Shown: piece by piece, positions 18,520-27,320 of the stretch | Position numbering within the stretch: position 1 is the stretch's first letter | How the letters are laid out: every line of letters begins with the position of its first letter | NCBI RefSeq assembly: GCF_014489575.1 | Contig: NZ_CP060789.1 | Location: forward strand, 930,001-994,000 | Origin: Tessaracoccus defluvii | Lineage (GTDB): Bacteria > Actinomycetota > Actinomycetes > Propionibacteriales > Propionibacteriaceae | Direction of reading: 5' to 3' | DNA length: 64,000 nt | Program-made: the position numbers and the translations under genes | Notes under the pieces: model-generated | Told to the model about the DNA's origin: nothing | The model's database searches: none | Seen by the model: only the letters and a program-made list of their open reading frames with translations

Positions 18520-19710
18520 GTGAAGGCACTGCTACTCGAGAACATCCATGCTGACGCCGTCAAGATGCTGCAGGCACGCGGCTTCGAGGTCGACACCCGT
18601 CCCGGCGCTCTGAGCGAGGACGAGCTGATCGCCGCGCTGCAGGGCGTCGACTACCTGGGCATCCGATCGCGCTCCAACGTGACGCGCCGGGTGCTGGAGT
18701 CCAGCCCCGGCCTGCGGGCGATCGGCGCCTTCTGCATCGGCACCAACCAGATCGACCTGACCGCGGCCACCGAACACGGCGTCGCCGTCTTCAACGCCCC
18801 GTACTCCAACACCCGCTCTGTCGTCGAGCTCGCGATCGGCGAGATCATCTCGATGGCGCGTCGGCTCACCGACCGCAACCGCGACATGCACGCCGGCGTG
18901 TGGGACAAGTCCGCCGTCGGGTCGCACGAGGTCCGCGGGCGCACCCTCGGCATCGTCGGCTACGGCAACATCGGCTCGCAGCTGTCCATCATCGCCGAGG
19001 CACTCGGCATGCGCGTCCTGTTCTACGACGTGGCCGACCGGCTCGCGCTCGGCAACGCGCGTCGGGTCGACAGCCTCGACGAGCTGCTGGCCGAGGCGGA
19101 GACCATCTCGGTCCACGTCGACGGCAGAGCCGAGAACAAGCACCTGTTCGGCGCCGCCGAGTTCGCCAAGATGCGCCCCCGCTCCCTGTTCCTGAACCTG
19201 TGCCGCGGCCCGGTCGTCGACATCGACGCGCTGCAGGAGGCGCTCGTCAGCGGTCACATCGCGGGTGCGGCCATCGACGTGTTCCCCAGCGAGCCGAAGT
19301 CGAAGGGCGAGCCCTTCGTCTCGCCGCTCCAGAACGTGCCGAACGTCATCCTGACTCCGCACGTGGGTGGCTCCACGCAGGAGGCCCAGGTCGACATCGG
19401 CCGCTACGTGGCCGGCAAGCTCGCCGACTACGAGGGCCTCGGCTCGACGTCGATGTGCGTCAACCTGCCGGACGTCGCCGCCGGGCCGAAGTCGGACGCG
19501 CGGATCGTGCACCTGCACCGCAACGTGCCCGGCGTCATGGCGCGCCTCAGCTCGCTGCTGGCGCAGCACAACATCAACATCGGCTCGCAGACGCTCGCGA
19601 CGAAGGGCGCCGTCGGTTACTCCGTCACGGACGTCTCCGGCGACGGCTACGCCGACCTGGTGGCCGAGCTGGCGGAACTGCCGGAGACCATCCAGGTCCG
19701 GGCCCTCTGA
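18520..19710 (+). CDS. serA: D-3-phosphoglycerate dehydrogenase
   Basis: 396 residues from the GTG at 18520. It catalyses the first step of serine synthesis, oxidising 3-phosphoglycerate with NAD. The Rossmann motif is GIVGYGNIGSQ, catalytic landmarks are NLCRGPVVD, and HVGGSTQEAQ contains the catalytic His. The C-terminal ACT domain (about residues 325-396, HLHRNVPGVMARLSSLLAQ) is the site for serine feedback. Length and layout match the E. coli-type short SerA and not the 530-residue mycobacterial form. It stands alone, convergent with hisN. Confidence 0.95.
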   Translation: MKALLLENIHADAVKMLQARGFEVDTRPGALSEDELIAALQGVDYLGIRSRSNVTRRVLESSPGLRAIGAFCIGTNQIDLTAATEHGVAVFNAPYSNTRSVVELAIGEIISMARRLTDRNRDMHAGVWDKSAVGSHEVRGRTLGIVGYGNIGSQLSIIAEALGMRVLFYDVADRLALGNARRVDSLDELLAEAETISVHVDGRAENKHLFGAAEFAKMRPRSLFLNLCRGPVVDIDALQEALVSGHIAGAAIDVFPSEPKSKGEPFVSPLQNVPNVILTPHVGGSTQEAQVDIGRYVAGKLADYEGLGSTSMCVNLPDVAAGPKSDARIVHLHRNVPGVMARLSSLLAQHNINIGSQTLATKGAVGYSVTDVSGDGYADLVAELAELPETIQVRAL

Positions 19711-19729
19711 CCAGCGCCCAGGGGGGAGC

Positions 19730-20526
19730 CTAGGCCTGGTCGGCCAGGTAGCTCAGCGCCTTGTCGTGCAGCCGCGAGTTCGTCGCGAGCGCGCCGGGGC
19801 CGCTGACGCCGTCGACGCCCTCGAGGCTCGTGAACCGGCCTCCCGCCTCGCGCACGATGATGTCCAGGGCCGCCATGTCCCAGAGCGCGAGCTCGGGCTC
19901 CGTGGCGATGTCGACGGCGCCCTCAGCGAGCAGCATGTAGCTCCAGAAGTCGCCGTAGGCCCTGGTGCGCCAGCAGTCACGCATGAGGTTGATGAAGCCC
20001 TGGCCCTTGCCGGAGTCGACCCAGCCGGAGATGGACGAGTAGGACAGCGACGCGTCCTCGACCTCCTCGACGCGGCTCACGCGCAGTTCGGTGGCGTTGA
20101 GGATCGAGCGGCCGGTGAAGGCGCTGCCGCCCTCGGAGGCCCACCAGCGGCGCTGCAGCGCGGGGCGGAGACGACGGAGGCGACGATGCGGCCGTCCACC
20201 TCGAGCGCGATCAGCGTGGCCCAGACGGGCACCCCGCGCAGGTAGTTCTTGGTGCCGTCGATGGGGTCGATGATCCAGCGGCGGCTCGACTCGCCGGTGT
20301 CGGCGAACTCCTCGCCCTTGACGGCGTCGCGGGGGCGCGTCCTGGCCAGCGTGCGGCGGATCGACTCCTCGACGGCGGTGTCCGCTTCGGTCACGGGCGT
20401 CGAGTCCGGCTTCGACCGGAACTGCAGATCCTGCGCCTTGAAGCGGCTCAGCGAGATCGAATCGGCGTCGTCGGCCATCAGGTGGGCGAGGCGGACGTCG
20501 TCAGTCAGTTCCTTGGAGGCAGCCAT
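19730..20526 (-). CDS. hisN: Histidinol-phosphatase, inositol monophosphatase type (apparent -1 frameshift)
   Basis: The protein strongly resembles actinobacterial HisN, which removes phosphate from histidinol phosphate in histidine synthesis using Mg. Landmarks: [43 protein letters not shown] with the metal-binding D-P-I-D-G-T, and [19 protein letters not shown]. The frame breaks at plus-strand GGGG 20162-20165; one extra base restores [12 protein letters not shown] and a 265-residue product. TAGGTT at 20533-20538 ends 6 bases before the ATG, so it is probably leaderless. Confidence 0.87.
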
Positions 20527-20532
20527 GGGCCC

Positions 20533-20538
20533 AACCTA
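20533..20538 (-). promoter_or_regulatory. -10 hexamer of a probable leaderless hisN promoter
   Basis: Minus-strand TAGGTT lies 6 bases before the ATG at 20526; no ribosome site is visible. Confidence 0.4.
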
Positions 20539-20585
20539 TCGGACCCGGCAGGCAGCGCGTCGCAGCGCACGCGGGGCTGGATCGA

Positions 20586-21557
20586 TCAGGTGAAGGCGCG
20601 TTCCATCCGGCGGAAGGAGGCGAGCCGTGACGGCGCGAGCCGCCCGTCGGCGACGGCGTCGTCGAGCGCGCACTCCGGCGCCGTGCTGTCGTGGCGGCAG
20701 CCCCGTGGGCAGTCCTCCGCCAGCTCGGACAGGTCGCCGAAGGCGCCCAGGATCGAGCCCACCCCGACGTGGCTGATGCCGAACGACCGCACCCCCGGGG
20801 TGTCGATGATCCAGCCGCCGTCCGGCAGGGCCATGGCCAGGGCCGAGGTCGACGTGTGCCGCCCCTTGCCCGTCAGCTCGCTCACCTCGCCGGTCGCGCG
20901 GCTGGCGCCGGGGACGAGGCGGTTGACGAGCGTCGACTTGCCGACGCCCGAGTGGCCGATGAACACGGTGCTGTGGTCGGCGAGTGCCTCCCTGACCGCG
21001 GCCAGGTCGGAGCCCGGCTCCGTCACGAGGATCGGCACCCCGAGCGGCTCGTAGGCCTCGCGGAGCTCGTCGGGGCTCGCAAGGTCAGCCTTCGTGAGGC
21101 ACAACACCGGCGTGATGCGGGCGTCGTACGCGGCCACCAGGATCCGGTCGATCATGCCGACCCGCGGTGGCGGATCGGCCAGCGCCGTGACGATGAACAG
21201 CTGGTCGGCGTTGGCGACGATCGGCCGCTCGAACGTGTCGGCGTCATCGGCGCTGCGACGCAGGATGGTCGACCGCTCGAGCACCTCGACGACGCGGGCC
21301 AGCGTGCCCTCGTCGCCGGTCGTGTCGCCGTCGAGCCGGACCCGGTCGCCGACGATGATGCCCTTGCGGTCGATCAGTCTGCCGCGCACCGCCGTGACGT
21401 GCCGGTCGTTGACCAGGCACCGGTAGCGGCCGCGGTCGATGGAGACCACCAGCGCCTGCGGGAGGCCGGAGTAGTCGGGGCGCTCCTTGGTGCGGGGGCG
21501 CGACCGGCGACGCGGGCGGTCGAAGCCCTCATGCTCGTCGGTGCGCAGCGACCTCAC
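20586..21557 (-). CDS. rsgA: Ribosome small subunit-dependent GTPase A
   Basis: 323 residues. RsgA is a circularly permuted GTPase that helps late 30S maturation. An OB-fold covers about residues 30-110; the G motifs come in permuted order: TKAD (G4), GHSGVGKST (G1) and DTPG (G3). The C-terminal zinc site is CPRGCRHDSTAPEC. The start codon overlaps the stop of aroA by 4 bases, so it is the downstream partner of aroA, an arrangement common in Actinobacteria. Confidence 0.95.
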   Translation of the reverse strand: MRSLRTDEHEGFDRPRRRSRPRTKERPDYSGLPQALVVSIDRGRYRCLVNDRHVTAVRGRLIDRKGIIVGDRVRLDGDTTGDEGTLARVVEVLERSTILRRSADDADTFERPIVANADQLFIVTALADPPPRVGMIDRILVAAYDARITPVLCLTKADLASPDELREAYEPLGVPILVTEPGSDLAAVREALADHSTVFIGHSGVGKSTLVNRLVPGASRATGEVSELTGKGRHTSTSALAMALPDGGWIIDTPGVRSFGISHVGVGSILGAFGDLSELAEDCPRGCRHDSTAPECALDDAVADGRLAPSRLASFRRMERAFT

Positions 21558-22804
21558 GCGACCAGGTCCGCCCAGTCGACGGGGAAGCGGGGCATGGTCT
21601 TGGAGACGCAGTCCATGTCGTCGACCGAGATCCCTGGCGTCCGCAGCCCCAGCAGTGCCGCGAAGTGCACCATCCGATGGTCCGCGTAGGTGTTGAGCCG
21701 CGCCGCCACCGGCGTGCCGCCCTCGATGCGGAGCCCGTCGGATGTCTCGGTGGCGGTGATGCCGGCCCGGCGCAGTTCCGCCGTCAGGGCCGCGAGCCGG
21801 TCCGTCTCGTGGCCGCGGATGTGCGCGACGCCCCGGATGACGGTCTCACCGTCGGCGATGGCCCCGAGCGCGGCGACGACGGGCGTGAGTTCGGAGGCGG
21901 CGTGCAGGTCGACGTCGATGCCGGTGAGGCGGCCGGTACCGCGGACGGCCGCCCGGCCGTCCGTCAGGGCCACCTCGGCGCCCATGGCTGCGATGACGTC
22001 GAGGAACGCCAGACCTGGCTGCAGGCTGTGGGTCGGCCAGGCGGGGACGGTGACCTCTCCGCCGGTCGCCGCGGCCGCGGCCAGGAACACAGAGGCGTTG
22101 GTCAGGTCCGGCTCGATGGTGAGGTCGATGGCGGAGATGGGACCGGGCGCCACCACCCAGGTGGTCTCATCCGGCTGGTCGATGACGACCCCGCGGGCGC
22201 GGAGCATCTCGACGGTCATCTGGATGTGCGGCAGCGACGGCAGGGTGTCGCCCTCGTGTCGGATGGTCAGGCCGTGGGGGAGCCGCGGGGCGACCAGCAG
22301 CAACCCGGAGACGAACTGGCTGCTTCCGGACGAGTCGATCGTGGCTTCGGCACGGAACCGTGACGGCGGCGTGACGCGGAAGGGCAGGGCGTCGCCGGTG
22401 ACGGTCGCGCCGATCTGCCGGAGGCCCTCCAGCAGCCCGTCCATGGGCCGTTCGCTGGCGTGCGGGTCGCCGACGAACGACGACGGGCCGGCGGCGAGCA
22501 GCGTGACCGGGGGGACGAACCGCATGACGGTGCCCGCGAGGCCGCAGTCGATGCCGAGCGCCCCGCTGAAGCGTGCGGGGGGTGCGACCCGCAGGAGGTC
22601 GCCGTCCCACTCCACGTCGGCGCCCAGCCGACGGAGCGCGCCGATCATCAGTTCGGAGTCGCGGGACACGAGCGCACCGGCGACGACGCTCGGGCGGTCC
22701 GCCAGCGCGGCGAGGACGAGGGCCCGGTTGGTCTCCGACTTGGAGCCGGGCACGACGACAGTGCCGACGACGGGGGCGGCGGCATGGGGGAGCGCGTGCG
22801 TCAT
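21554..22804 (-). CDS. aroA: 3-phosphoshikimate 1-carboxyvinyltransferase (EPSP synthase)
   Basis: 416 residues from the ATG at 22804. It joins shikimate 3-phosphate and phosphoenolpyruvate in chorismate synthesis. Landmarks: GSKSETNRALVLAALAD, CGLAGTVMRF, SSGSSQFVSG and NTYADHRMVH. It begins inside the end of the DoxX gene (ATGA) and ends inside the start of rsgA, forming a coupled doxX-aroA-rsgA unit. Confidence 0.95.
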   Translation of the reverse strand: MTHALPHAAAPVVGTVVVPGSKSETNRALVLAALADRPSVVAGALVSRDSELMIGALRRLGADVEWDGDLLRVAPPARFSGALGIDCGLAGTVMRFVPPVTLLAAGPSSFVGDPHASERPMDGLLEGLRQIGATVTGDALPFRVTPPSRFRAEATIDSSGSSQFVSGLLLVAPRLPHGLTIRHEGDTLPSLPHIQMTVEMLRARGVVIDQPDETTWVVAPGPISAIDLTIEPDLTNASVFLAAAAATGGEVTVPAWPTHSLQPGLAFLDVIAAMGAEVALTDGRAAVRGTGRLTGIDVDLHAASELTPVVAALGAIADGETVIRGVAHIRGHETDRLAALTAELRRAGITATETSDGLRIEGGTPVAARLNTYADHRMVHFAALLGLRTPGISVDDMDCVSKTMPRFPVDWADLVA

Positions 22805-23418
22805 GAAGCGGTGACCGCCTCCAGCTTCCTGCCAAACGCCTTCGCTTGCTTCCTGGCCTCCCTGCCGAGCTTGCGGGCCTTCTTCTCGGTGCGCGCGGCG
22901 GCCTTGCGGGCCGAGCGGGTGATGTCCTCGCCGAGTTCCTCGGCCTTCTTCTCGGTGCCCTTCACGGCGTGGTCGGCCCGCCAGGCGAGGCTGGGCCGTC
23001 CCTGCGTGTCCAGGACGGCGAGCAGTGAGGCCCCGAGGAGGCCGGCGGCGCGCAGCGCCTGCGGCCGGGCCGACTCCTTGATGGGTTCCGGCGCGTCCTT
23101 GGCGGGCAGGGCGCCGGTGAGCTCCACGGCGCTGGCACCGGCCAGCAGCAGGGCTCCGGCGCGGCGGCCCAGCCCGGTCGCGAACATGACGCCGCCGACG
23201 ATCTGGGCAGCGCCGTTGATCCGGGCCCACGCCTCGGGCTTGACCGGCACGTAGCCGGCCAGGTCGGCAGGAAGGGCACGTTGCAGCAGCGGGGAGACCG
23301 TGCCCGCGAACCGCTCGATGTCGGGGGCGATCTCGGCAGGCTTCGTGACGGCCTTCACTCCCTCGGCGACAAAGTAGCTGGCGAACAGGCTCCGGGCAAC
23401 GAAACGCAAGAGGCTCAT
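22801..23418 (-). CDS. DoxX-family membrane protein with a long basic C-terminal tail
   Basis: 205 residues. The N-terminal 140 residues are a DoxX-like four-helix membrane domain (ARSLFASYFVAEGVKAV, INGAAQIVGGVMFATGLG, AGLLGASLLAVLD). The last 55 or so residues are a Lys/Arg/Glu/Ala-rich helix with repeated RKAAARTEKKARKLGREA, probably a cytoplasmic amphipathic or coiled helix. The family's role is unclear; some members act in redox or lipid-linked processes. First gene of the unit with aroA and rsgA. Confidence 0.75.
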   Translation of the reverse strand: MSLLRFVARSLFASYFVAEGVKAVTKPAEIAPDIERFAGTVSPLLQRALPADLAGYVPVKPEAWARINGAAQIVGGVMFATGLGRRAGALLLAGASAVELTGALPAKDAPEPIKESARPQALRAAGLLGASLLAVLDTQGRPSLAWRADHAVKGTEKKAEELGEDITRSARKAAARTEKKARKLGREARKQAKAFGRKLEAVTAS

Positions 23419-23431
23419 GCCGTCACCCTAC

Positions 23432-23437
23432 TAGGGT
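23432..23437 (+). promoter_or_regulatory. -10 hexamer of a probable leaderless SRAP-gene promoter
   Basis: TAGGGT ends 7 bases before the ATG at 23445, with no ribosome site between. Confidence 0.4.
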
Positions 23438-23444
23438 TGGGTCT

Positions 23445-24134
23445 ATGTGCGGACGGTATGCAGCCACTGCCAATCCCGACGAACTCATTGTGGAGTTCGA
23501 CATCGACTTCGTGGACGACGAGATGGCTGAGGTGTGCCTGCCGCGCTACAACATCGCCCCCACGGACACCGTCGCCGGCGTCGTCGAGCGTGCCGGGGAC
23601 GACGCGGTCAGCCGCAAGTTGGTGCCGCTGCGCTGGGGACTCGTGCCCAGCTGGTCGAAGGCACCCACCGCCACCATGATCAACGCACGGGTCGAGACGC
23701 TCGTCACCAAGCCAGCGTTCCGCAAGGCCGCAGCGGCTCGGCGCTGCCTCCTCCCCGCGGCCGGCTATTACGAGTGGCTGAGCGTCCCCGGGGCGGACGC
23801 CAAGCCGTTCAAGCAGCCCTGGTTCCTGCATCCCGGCGCGGGCACCCTGGCGATGGCCGGGCTCTACGAGTTCTGGAAGGGCCCCGACGGCTGGGTGGCG
23901 TCCGCCACGATCATCACCACACAGTCGACGGACGCGATGGGGTGGGTCCACGACCGGATGCCGATGACGGTGCCGGCCGACTCCTGGGACGACTGGCTGG
24001 ACCCGGCCCTGACGGACGCGGCCGCCGCCGTCTCGCTCCTCACCACCCCGACCCTGGACTCCCGCAAGGTGTCGCGCGCGGTCAGCACCGTCGGCAACGA
24101 AGGGCCCGAGCTGATTTCCCCGCTGCCGGAATAA
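23445..24134 (+). CDS. SRAP-family DNA-protein crosslink protein (YedK/HMCES-like)
   Basis: 229 residues. The family covalently shields abasic sites in single-stranded DNA. Cys2, which becomes the new N-terminal catalytic residue, is present (MCGRY), as are N80 in INARVET, E110 in GYYEW and H169 in [15 protein letters not shown] is the other hallmark. It is divergent from doxX-aroA-rsgA and lies just upstream of sigR, but its stop is followed by the separate SigR-type promoter. Confidence 0.93.
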   Translation: MCGRYAATANPDELIVEFDIDFVDDEMAEVCLPRYNIAPTDTVAGVVERAGDDAVSRKLVPLRWGLVPSWSKAPTATMINARVETLVTKPAFRKAAAARRCLLPAAGYYEWLSVPGADAKPFKQPWFLHPGAGTLAMAGLYEFWKGPDGWVASATIITTQSTDAMGWVHDRMPMTVPADSWDDWLDPALTDAAAAVSLLTTPTLDSRKVSRAVSTVGNEGPELISPLPE

Positions 24135-24156
24135 CCCGGAGCCGGGACGGGTTGGC
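24128..24156 (+). promoter_or_regulatory. SigR/SigH-type autoregulatory promoter (GGAAT-N18-GTT)
   Basis: GGAAT at 24128-24132 and GTT at 24151-24153 are separated by exactly 18 bases, the consensus for SigR/SigH-controlled promoters. The expected start point, 6-8 bases after GTTGGC, falls on the in-frame ATG at 24163. It overlaps the stop of the SRAP gene. Confidence 0.75.
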
Positions 24157-24226
24157 AGAGGCATGGAGACGCAGTTGCTGGCACAGCCCGTCGTGGGCCA
24201 CGCCGAGGCCATCGTGGCCGCGGCGC

Positions 24227-24232
24227 TATTGT
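24227..24232 (+). promoter_or_regulatory. Possible vegetative -10 hexamer for the short SigR form
   Basis: TATTGT ends 8 bases before the ATG at 24241, giving a second, leaderless start for sigR. No clear -35 was found. Confidence 0.3.
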
Positions 24233-24240
24233 CGGCACTG

Positions 24241-24858
24241 ATGGACGATACAGACCCCGCGGATACCGTTGTGGACGTGCTCGACGACGCCGAGCAGGCC
24301 GCAGCGTTCGAAGAGGAGGCCCTGAGCCACCTCGACAAGCTGTACGCGGCAGCGCTGCGCATGACGCGTAACCCAGCCGACGCCGAGGACGTCGTGCAGG
24401 AGACCTACGCCAAGGCCTTCGGGTCCCGGCACACCTTCACCCCGGGGACCAACCTGCGGGCGTGGCTGTACCGCATCCTCACGAACACCTACATCAACCT
24501 CTACCGCAAGGCTCAGCGTTCGCCGAAGACCAGCGGGGACGAGGATGTGTCCGACTGGCAGCTCGCCAAGGCCGCGTCCCACGACTCCGCGGGCCTCCGC
24601 AGCGCCGAGATGGAGGCACTGGACCTCACCCCCGACGCCGTTGTCGCCGAGGCCATTGCCGCGCTGCCGGAGAACTTCCGGACAGCCGTCCTGCTGAGCG
24701 ACGTGGAGGGCTTTTCCTACAAGGAGATCGCAGAGATCATGGGTACCCCCATCGGCACGGTCATGAGCCGTCTCAACCGGGGCCGCGCGCAGTTGCGGCT
24801 CTCGCTGGCCGACTACGCGCGTGACGCCGGCATCGGCCGGGGCCGGGAGGTCCGGTGA
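24241..24858 (+). CDS. sigR: ECF sigma factor of the SigR/SigH thiol-oxidative stress family
   Basis: 205 residues from the ATG at 24241; an in-frame ATG at 24163 gives a 231-residue form with an Ala/Leu-rich extension. Region 2 ([38 protein letters not shown]) and region 4 ([27 protein letters not shown]) match SigR of Streptomyces and SigH of Mycobacterium. It redirects RNA polymerase to thioredoxin and other redox genes under disulphide stress. The next gene encodes its redox-sensitive anti-sigma partner, and the GGAAT-N18-GTT element upstream predicts autoregulation. Confidence 0.93.
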   Translation: MDDTDPADTVVDVLDDAEQAAAFEEEALSHLDKLYAAALRMTRNPADAEDVVQETYAKAFGSRHTFTPGTNLRAWLYRILTNTYINLYRKAQRSPKTSGDEDVSDWQLAKAASHDSAGLRSAEMEALDLTPDAVVAEAIAALPENFRTAVLLSDVEGFSYKEIAEIMGTPIGTVMSRLNRGRAQLRLSLADYARDAGIGRGREVR

Positions 24859-25130
24859 TGTCCCTCCCCGACATGTCGAGCCACGGCCATGACTCGATGG
24901 ACGAGTGCGTGCAGGCGCTGAGCCAGGTGCACGCCTTCCTGCACCACGAACTGCTGGAGGCGGACGCGACCGTCATCCGGCACCACCTGCATGCCTGCGA
25001 GCGATGTATGGAGAACTTCGAGATCGAGTCGACGATCAGCGAGATGATCCAGCGATGTCAGCCCACCAGCAGCGCCCCCAGCACGCTCGCGGCCCGCATC
25101 CACACGCTGCGCATCAGCCGACGCGGCTGA
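24858..25130 (+). CDS. rsrA: Zinc-binding anti-sigma factor RsrA/RshA
   Basis: 90 residues from the ATG in the TGATG overlap with sigR; GGGAGG lies 7 bases upstream. The ZAS motif H-x3-C-x2-C is H43, C47 and C50, with C17 as the further cysteine (DECVQALSQV). In this family these residues hold zinc, and oxidation to a disulphide releases SigR. C67 is additional. Translational coupling to sigR should keep the pair balanced. Confidence 0.93.
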   Translation: MSLPDMSSHGHDSMDECVQALSQVHAFLHHELLEADATVIRHHLHACERCMENFEIESTISEMIQRCQPTSSAPSTLAARIHTLRISRRG

Positions 25131-25154
25131 CACGACCCACACCACGAGAAAAGA

Positions 25155-25177
25155 AGCCCCCGCCTTCCGGCGGGGCT
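25155..25177. terminator. Hairpin terminator between rsrA and bL37 gene
   Basis: AGCCCCCGCC and GGCGGGGCT pair around TTCC, with one bulged C. The genes on either side converge, so it can serve both; a run of A on its left (25149-25155) gives U-rich ends for the minus-strand transcript. Confidence 0.7.
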
Positions 25178-25193
25178 CTCGTATGTGTTCGGT

Positions 25194-25268
25194 TCAGGCG
25201 TTGGGGCGCTTGCCGTGGTTCGCCTTGTTCTTGCGACGTGCGCGACGCTTGCGGCCGGTCTTACCCAT
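25194..25268 (-). CDS. 50S ribosomal protein bL37 (24 residues)
   Basis: A 24-codon frame reading MGKTGRKRRARRKNKANHGK followed by RPNA. It matches the tiny Arg/Lys-rich bL37 protein found in mycobacterial ribosome structures, whose members end in ANHGKRPN. An AGGAGT ribosome site lies just before the ATG. The protein sits in the 23S rRNA core of the large subunit. It is too short for most gene finders and is usually annotated as hypothetical or AURKAIP1/COX24-like. Confidence 0.85.
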   Translation of the reverse strand: MGKTGRKRRARRKNKANHGKRPNA

Positions 25269-25391
25269 GCGGGACTCCTCGTGTGTGTACTGCGGACACC
25301 ACATTCTGCCAGACGCCACCAGCCTCGAGGAACTGCGCCGCGCGGCGGGTCGCAGAATGACCCTGGGTGTACCGGCGGACCGATCAGTGGC

Positions 25392-25397
25392 TAAGTT
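25392..25397 (+). promoter_or_regulatory. -10 hexamer of a probable leaderless pdtaS promoter
   Basis: TAAGTT ends 6 bases before the GTG at 25404, which supports that start over the in-frame ATG at 25425. Confidence 0.35.
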
Positions 25398-25403
25398 GAG
25401 GCC

Positions 25404-26854
25404 GTGGGACGAGCTGTAGACCTGATGACCGATGAGGAATGGCTCAACGCCTTCGTCACCCAGTGGCACCTGCTGGCCGACCTGAGTTTCTCGGATCTCG
25501 TGCTGTGGCGCAGTGTGCCGGGAACCGAACCCGGTGAGGTGTTCGAATGCACCGCCCAGGTCCGCCCCGTCACCGGCCCGACGGCGCTGGAGGAGGACAT
25601 CGTGGGGGAGCGGGTCGAGTACGACCCGGAGCACCCCGTCTCGGTGGCCTGGATGACCCGCGACATCGCTGAGACCAGCGACAACGCCCTGAGCGCAGGC
25701 ATCCCCGTCGACGTGTGGGCGATCCCCGTGCTGCGCAACGAGCAGCCCATCGCCGTCATCGAGCGGCACACGAACCAGATGGGGATGCGGGCGACCGGGC
25801 TCTCGAGGAGAACTTCATCGAGGCCGCCGAGATCCTCACCCAGATGCTGATGCGGGGAGAGTTCCCCCTCGTCCCGCCCTCCGACAAGGCGCTGGCGCCG
25901 CGTCCCGCCGACGGCGTGCTCCGGATCCAGCCCTCCGGCACGATCTCGTACGCCAGCCCGAACGCCGTGACCGGGTTCCGCAGGCTCGGCGCCGTGGGCG
26001 ACATCGAGGGCGAGCATTTCCGCCAGCTCACGCGCAACCTGCGCCAGGGCGTCGAGTCCATGGGGCAGACGGTCGACGCGGACATCGACGGAAGGCTGTC
26101 CCTCGAGTTCGATGTGGAGGCGCGCGGCGCGTCCATGCGTTTCGTCGTGCTGCCGCTGTGGCTCGAGTTCACCACCGCGGGCATGCTGGTCCTCTGCCGT
26201 GACACGACCGATCTCCGCCGCCGGGACCGGATGCTGGTCACCAAGGACGCGACCATCCGCGAGATCCACCACCGGGTGAAGAACAACCTGCAGACCGTCG
26301 CCGCGTTGCTGCGGATGCAGTCACGGCGCATGGAATCCGCGGAGGGCAAGGAGGCGCTGCGCGACGCCATGCGACGCGTCTCCTCGATCGCGATGGTGCA
26401 CGAGACCCTCAGCTACTCGCTGGTCGAGGCCGTGGCCTTCGACGACGTCTGCGACAAGATCCTCGACATGGTCGGCGACCTGGCCGCCTCGCACGGGACC
26501 GTGCGGGCCCGCAGGGAGGGCAGCTTCGGGGTCATCCCCGCCGACATGGCCACGTCGCTGTCGATGGTGGTCACGGAGCTGTGTCAGAACGCGGTCGAGC
26601 ACGGGTTGGGAAGCTCGTCCGGTTCCGTCGACGTCCTTCCCCGACGCGACGGGACGACGCTCACCGTCGAGATCCGCGACGGCGGCGCAGGGCTGCCGGA
26701 GGGGTTCAAGATCGAAGGGCGCAAGTCGCTGGGGTTGTCGATCATCTCGACGCTCATCGGTGACCTCAACGGGACGATGACGCTGCGCAACCGCGAGGAT
26801 GCGCAGGGTGCCGTCGCAACGATCGTGCTGCCTCTGCCGGCGGGCGCCAGCTAG
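25404..26854 (+). CDS. pdtaS: Sensor histidine kinase PdtaS (apparent -1 frameshift)
   Basis: A 483-residue cytosolic HWE/HisKA_2-type kinase closely resembling mycobacterial PdtaS. Order: GAF (about 15-140), PAS (about 165-280), then TIREIHHRVKNNLQTVAALLR with the phosphorylated His, and the ATPase lobe with TELCQNAVEHGL and KSLGLSIISTLI. The partner PdtaR is an ANTAR RNA-binding antiterminator, not encoded here. The frame breaks at GGG 25797-25799; one more G restores RATGALEENFIEAAEIL. No membrane segment. Confidence 0.9.
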
Positions 26855-26891
26855 GGGCGTCGCCGGTGGGCGGCCTGCGGAGGGGGGTGAC

Positions 26892-27143
26892 TCAGGAGTT
26901 CCGCAGCCGCGAACGCGCGGCACGCCGCTTGATGGCCCGGCGCTCGTCCTCGCTCAACCCGCCCCACACGCCGTGGTCCTGACCGGCCTCCAGCGCCCAC
27001 GCGAGGCACTGGTCCTTCACCGTGCAGCGCGCGCAGATCTTCTTGGCTTCCTCGATCTGCGCAAGCGCGGGACCGGTGTTACCAACGGGAAAGAACAACT
27101 CTGGATCCTCCGTGAGGCAGGCAGCCTTGTGGCGCCAATCCAT
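26892..27143 (-). CDS. whiB1: WhiB1-family iron-sulphur transcription regulator
   Basis: 83 residues from the ATG at 27143, with AAGGAG upstream. Four cysteines C9, C37, C40 and C46 (CxxC within KKICARCTVKDQC) bind a 4Fe-4S cluster; GVWGG at 58-62 and a basic Arg-rich tail complete the family pattern. In mycobacteria WhiB1 is essential, binds the principal sigma factor and responds to nitric oxide. It is convergent with pdtaS, a conserved neighbour. Confidence 0.95.
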   Translation of the reverse strand: MDWRHKAACLTEDPELFFPVGNTGPALAQIEEAKKICARCTVKDQCLAWALEAGQDHGVWGGLSEDERRAIKRRAARSRLRNS

Positions 27144-27201
27144 AGTCGAACTCCTTCTCATGTGGGGGTTGCGGGGGCCGGACGCACACCCAAGCTCATG
27201 C

Positions 27202-27230
27202 AGACTACTCTGCCCAGCACGGCTAGGCAA
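27202..27230 (-). promoter_or_regulatory. Probable whiB1 promoter
   Basis: On the minus strand TTGCCT (27230-27225) and TAGTCT (27207-27202) are separated by 17 bases, a good sigma-70-like pair. The start point would be near 27195, leaving a leader of about 50 bases that contains the AAGGAG site. Confidence 0.5.
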
Positions 27231-27320
27231 TAGATCGGGGCCCCCCGGGGGCATTTGCTCAACGATGGAATGTTCCTGTGCGCACTTGCCCAGCCGCGCC
27301 CGGTTTGGCAGGCTGCCGGG

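Noticed and set aside
27239..27253. C6-G5 palindrome near whiB1 as a 6C-type small RNA
   Set aside because: A single GC palindrome without the paired C-rich loops of the 6C RNA family; insufficient support.
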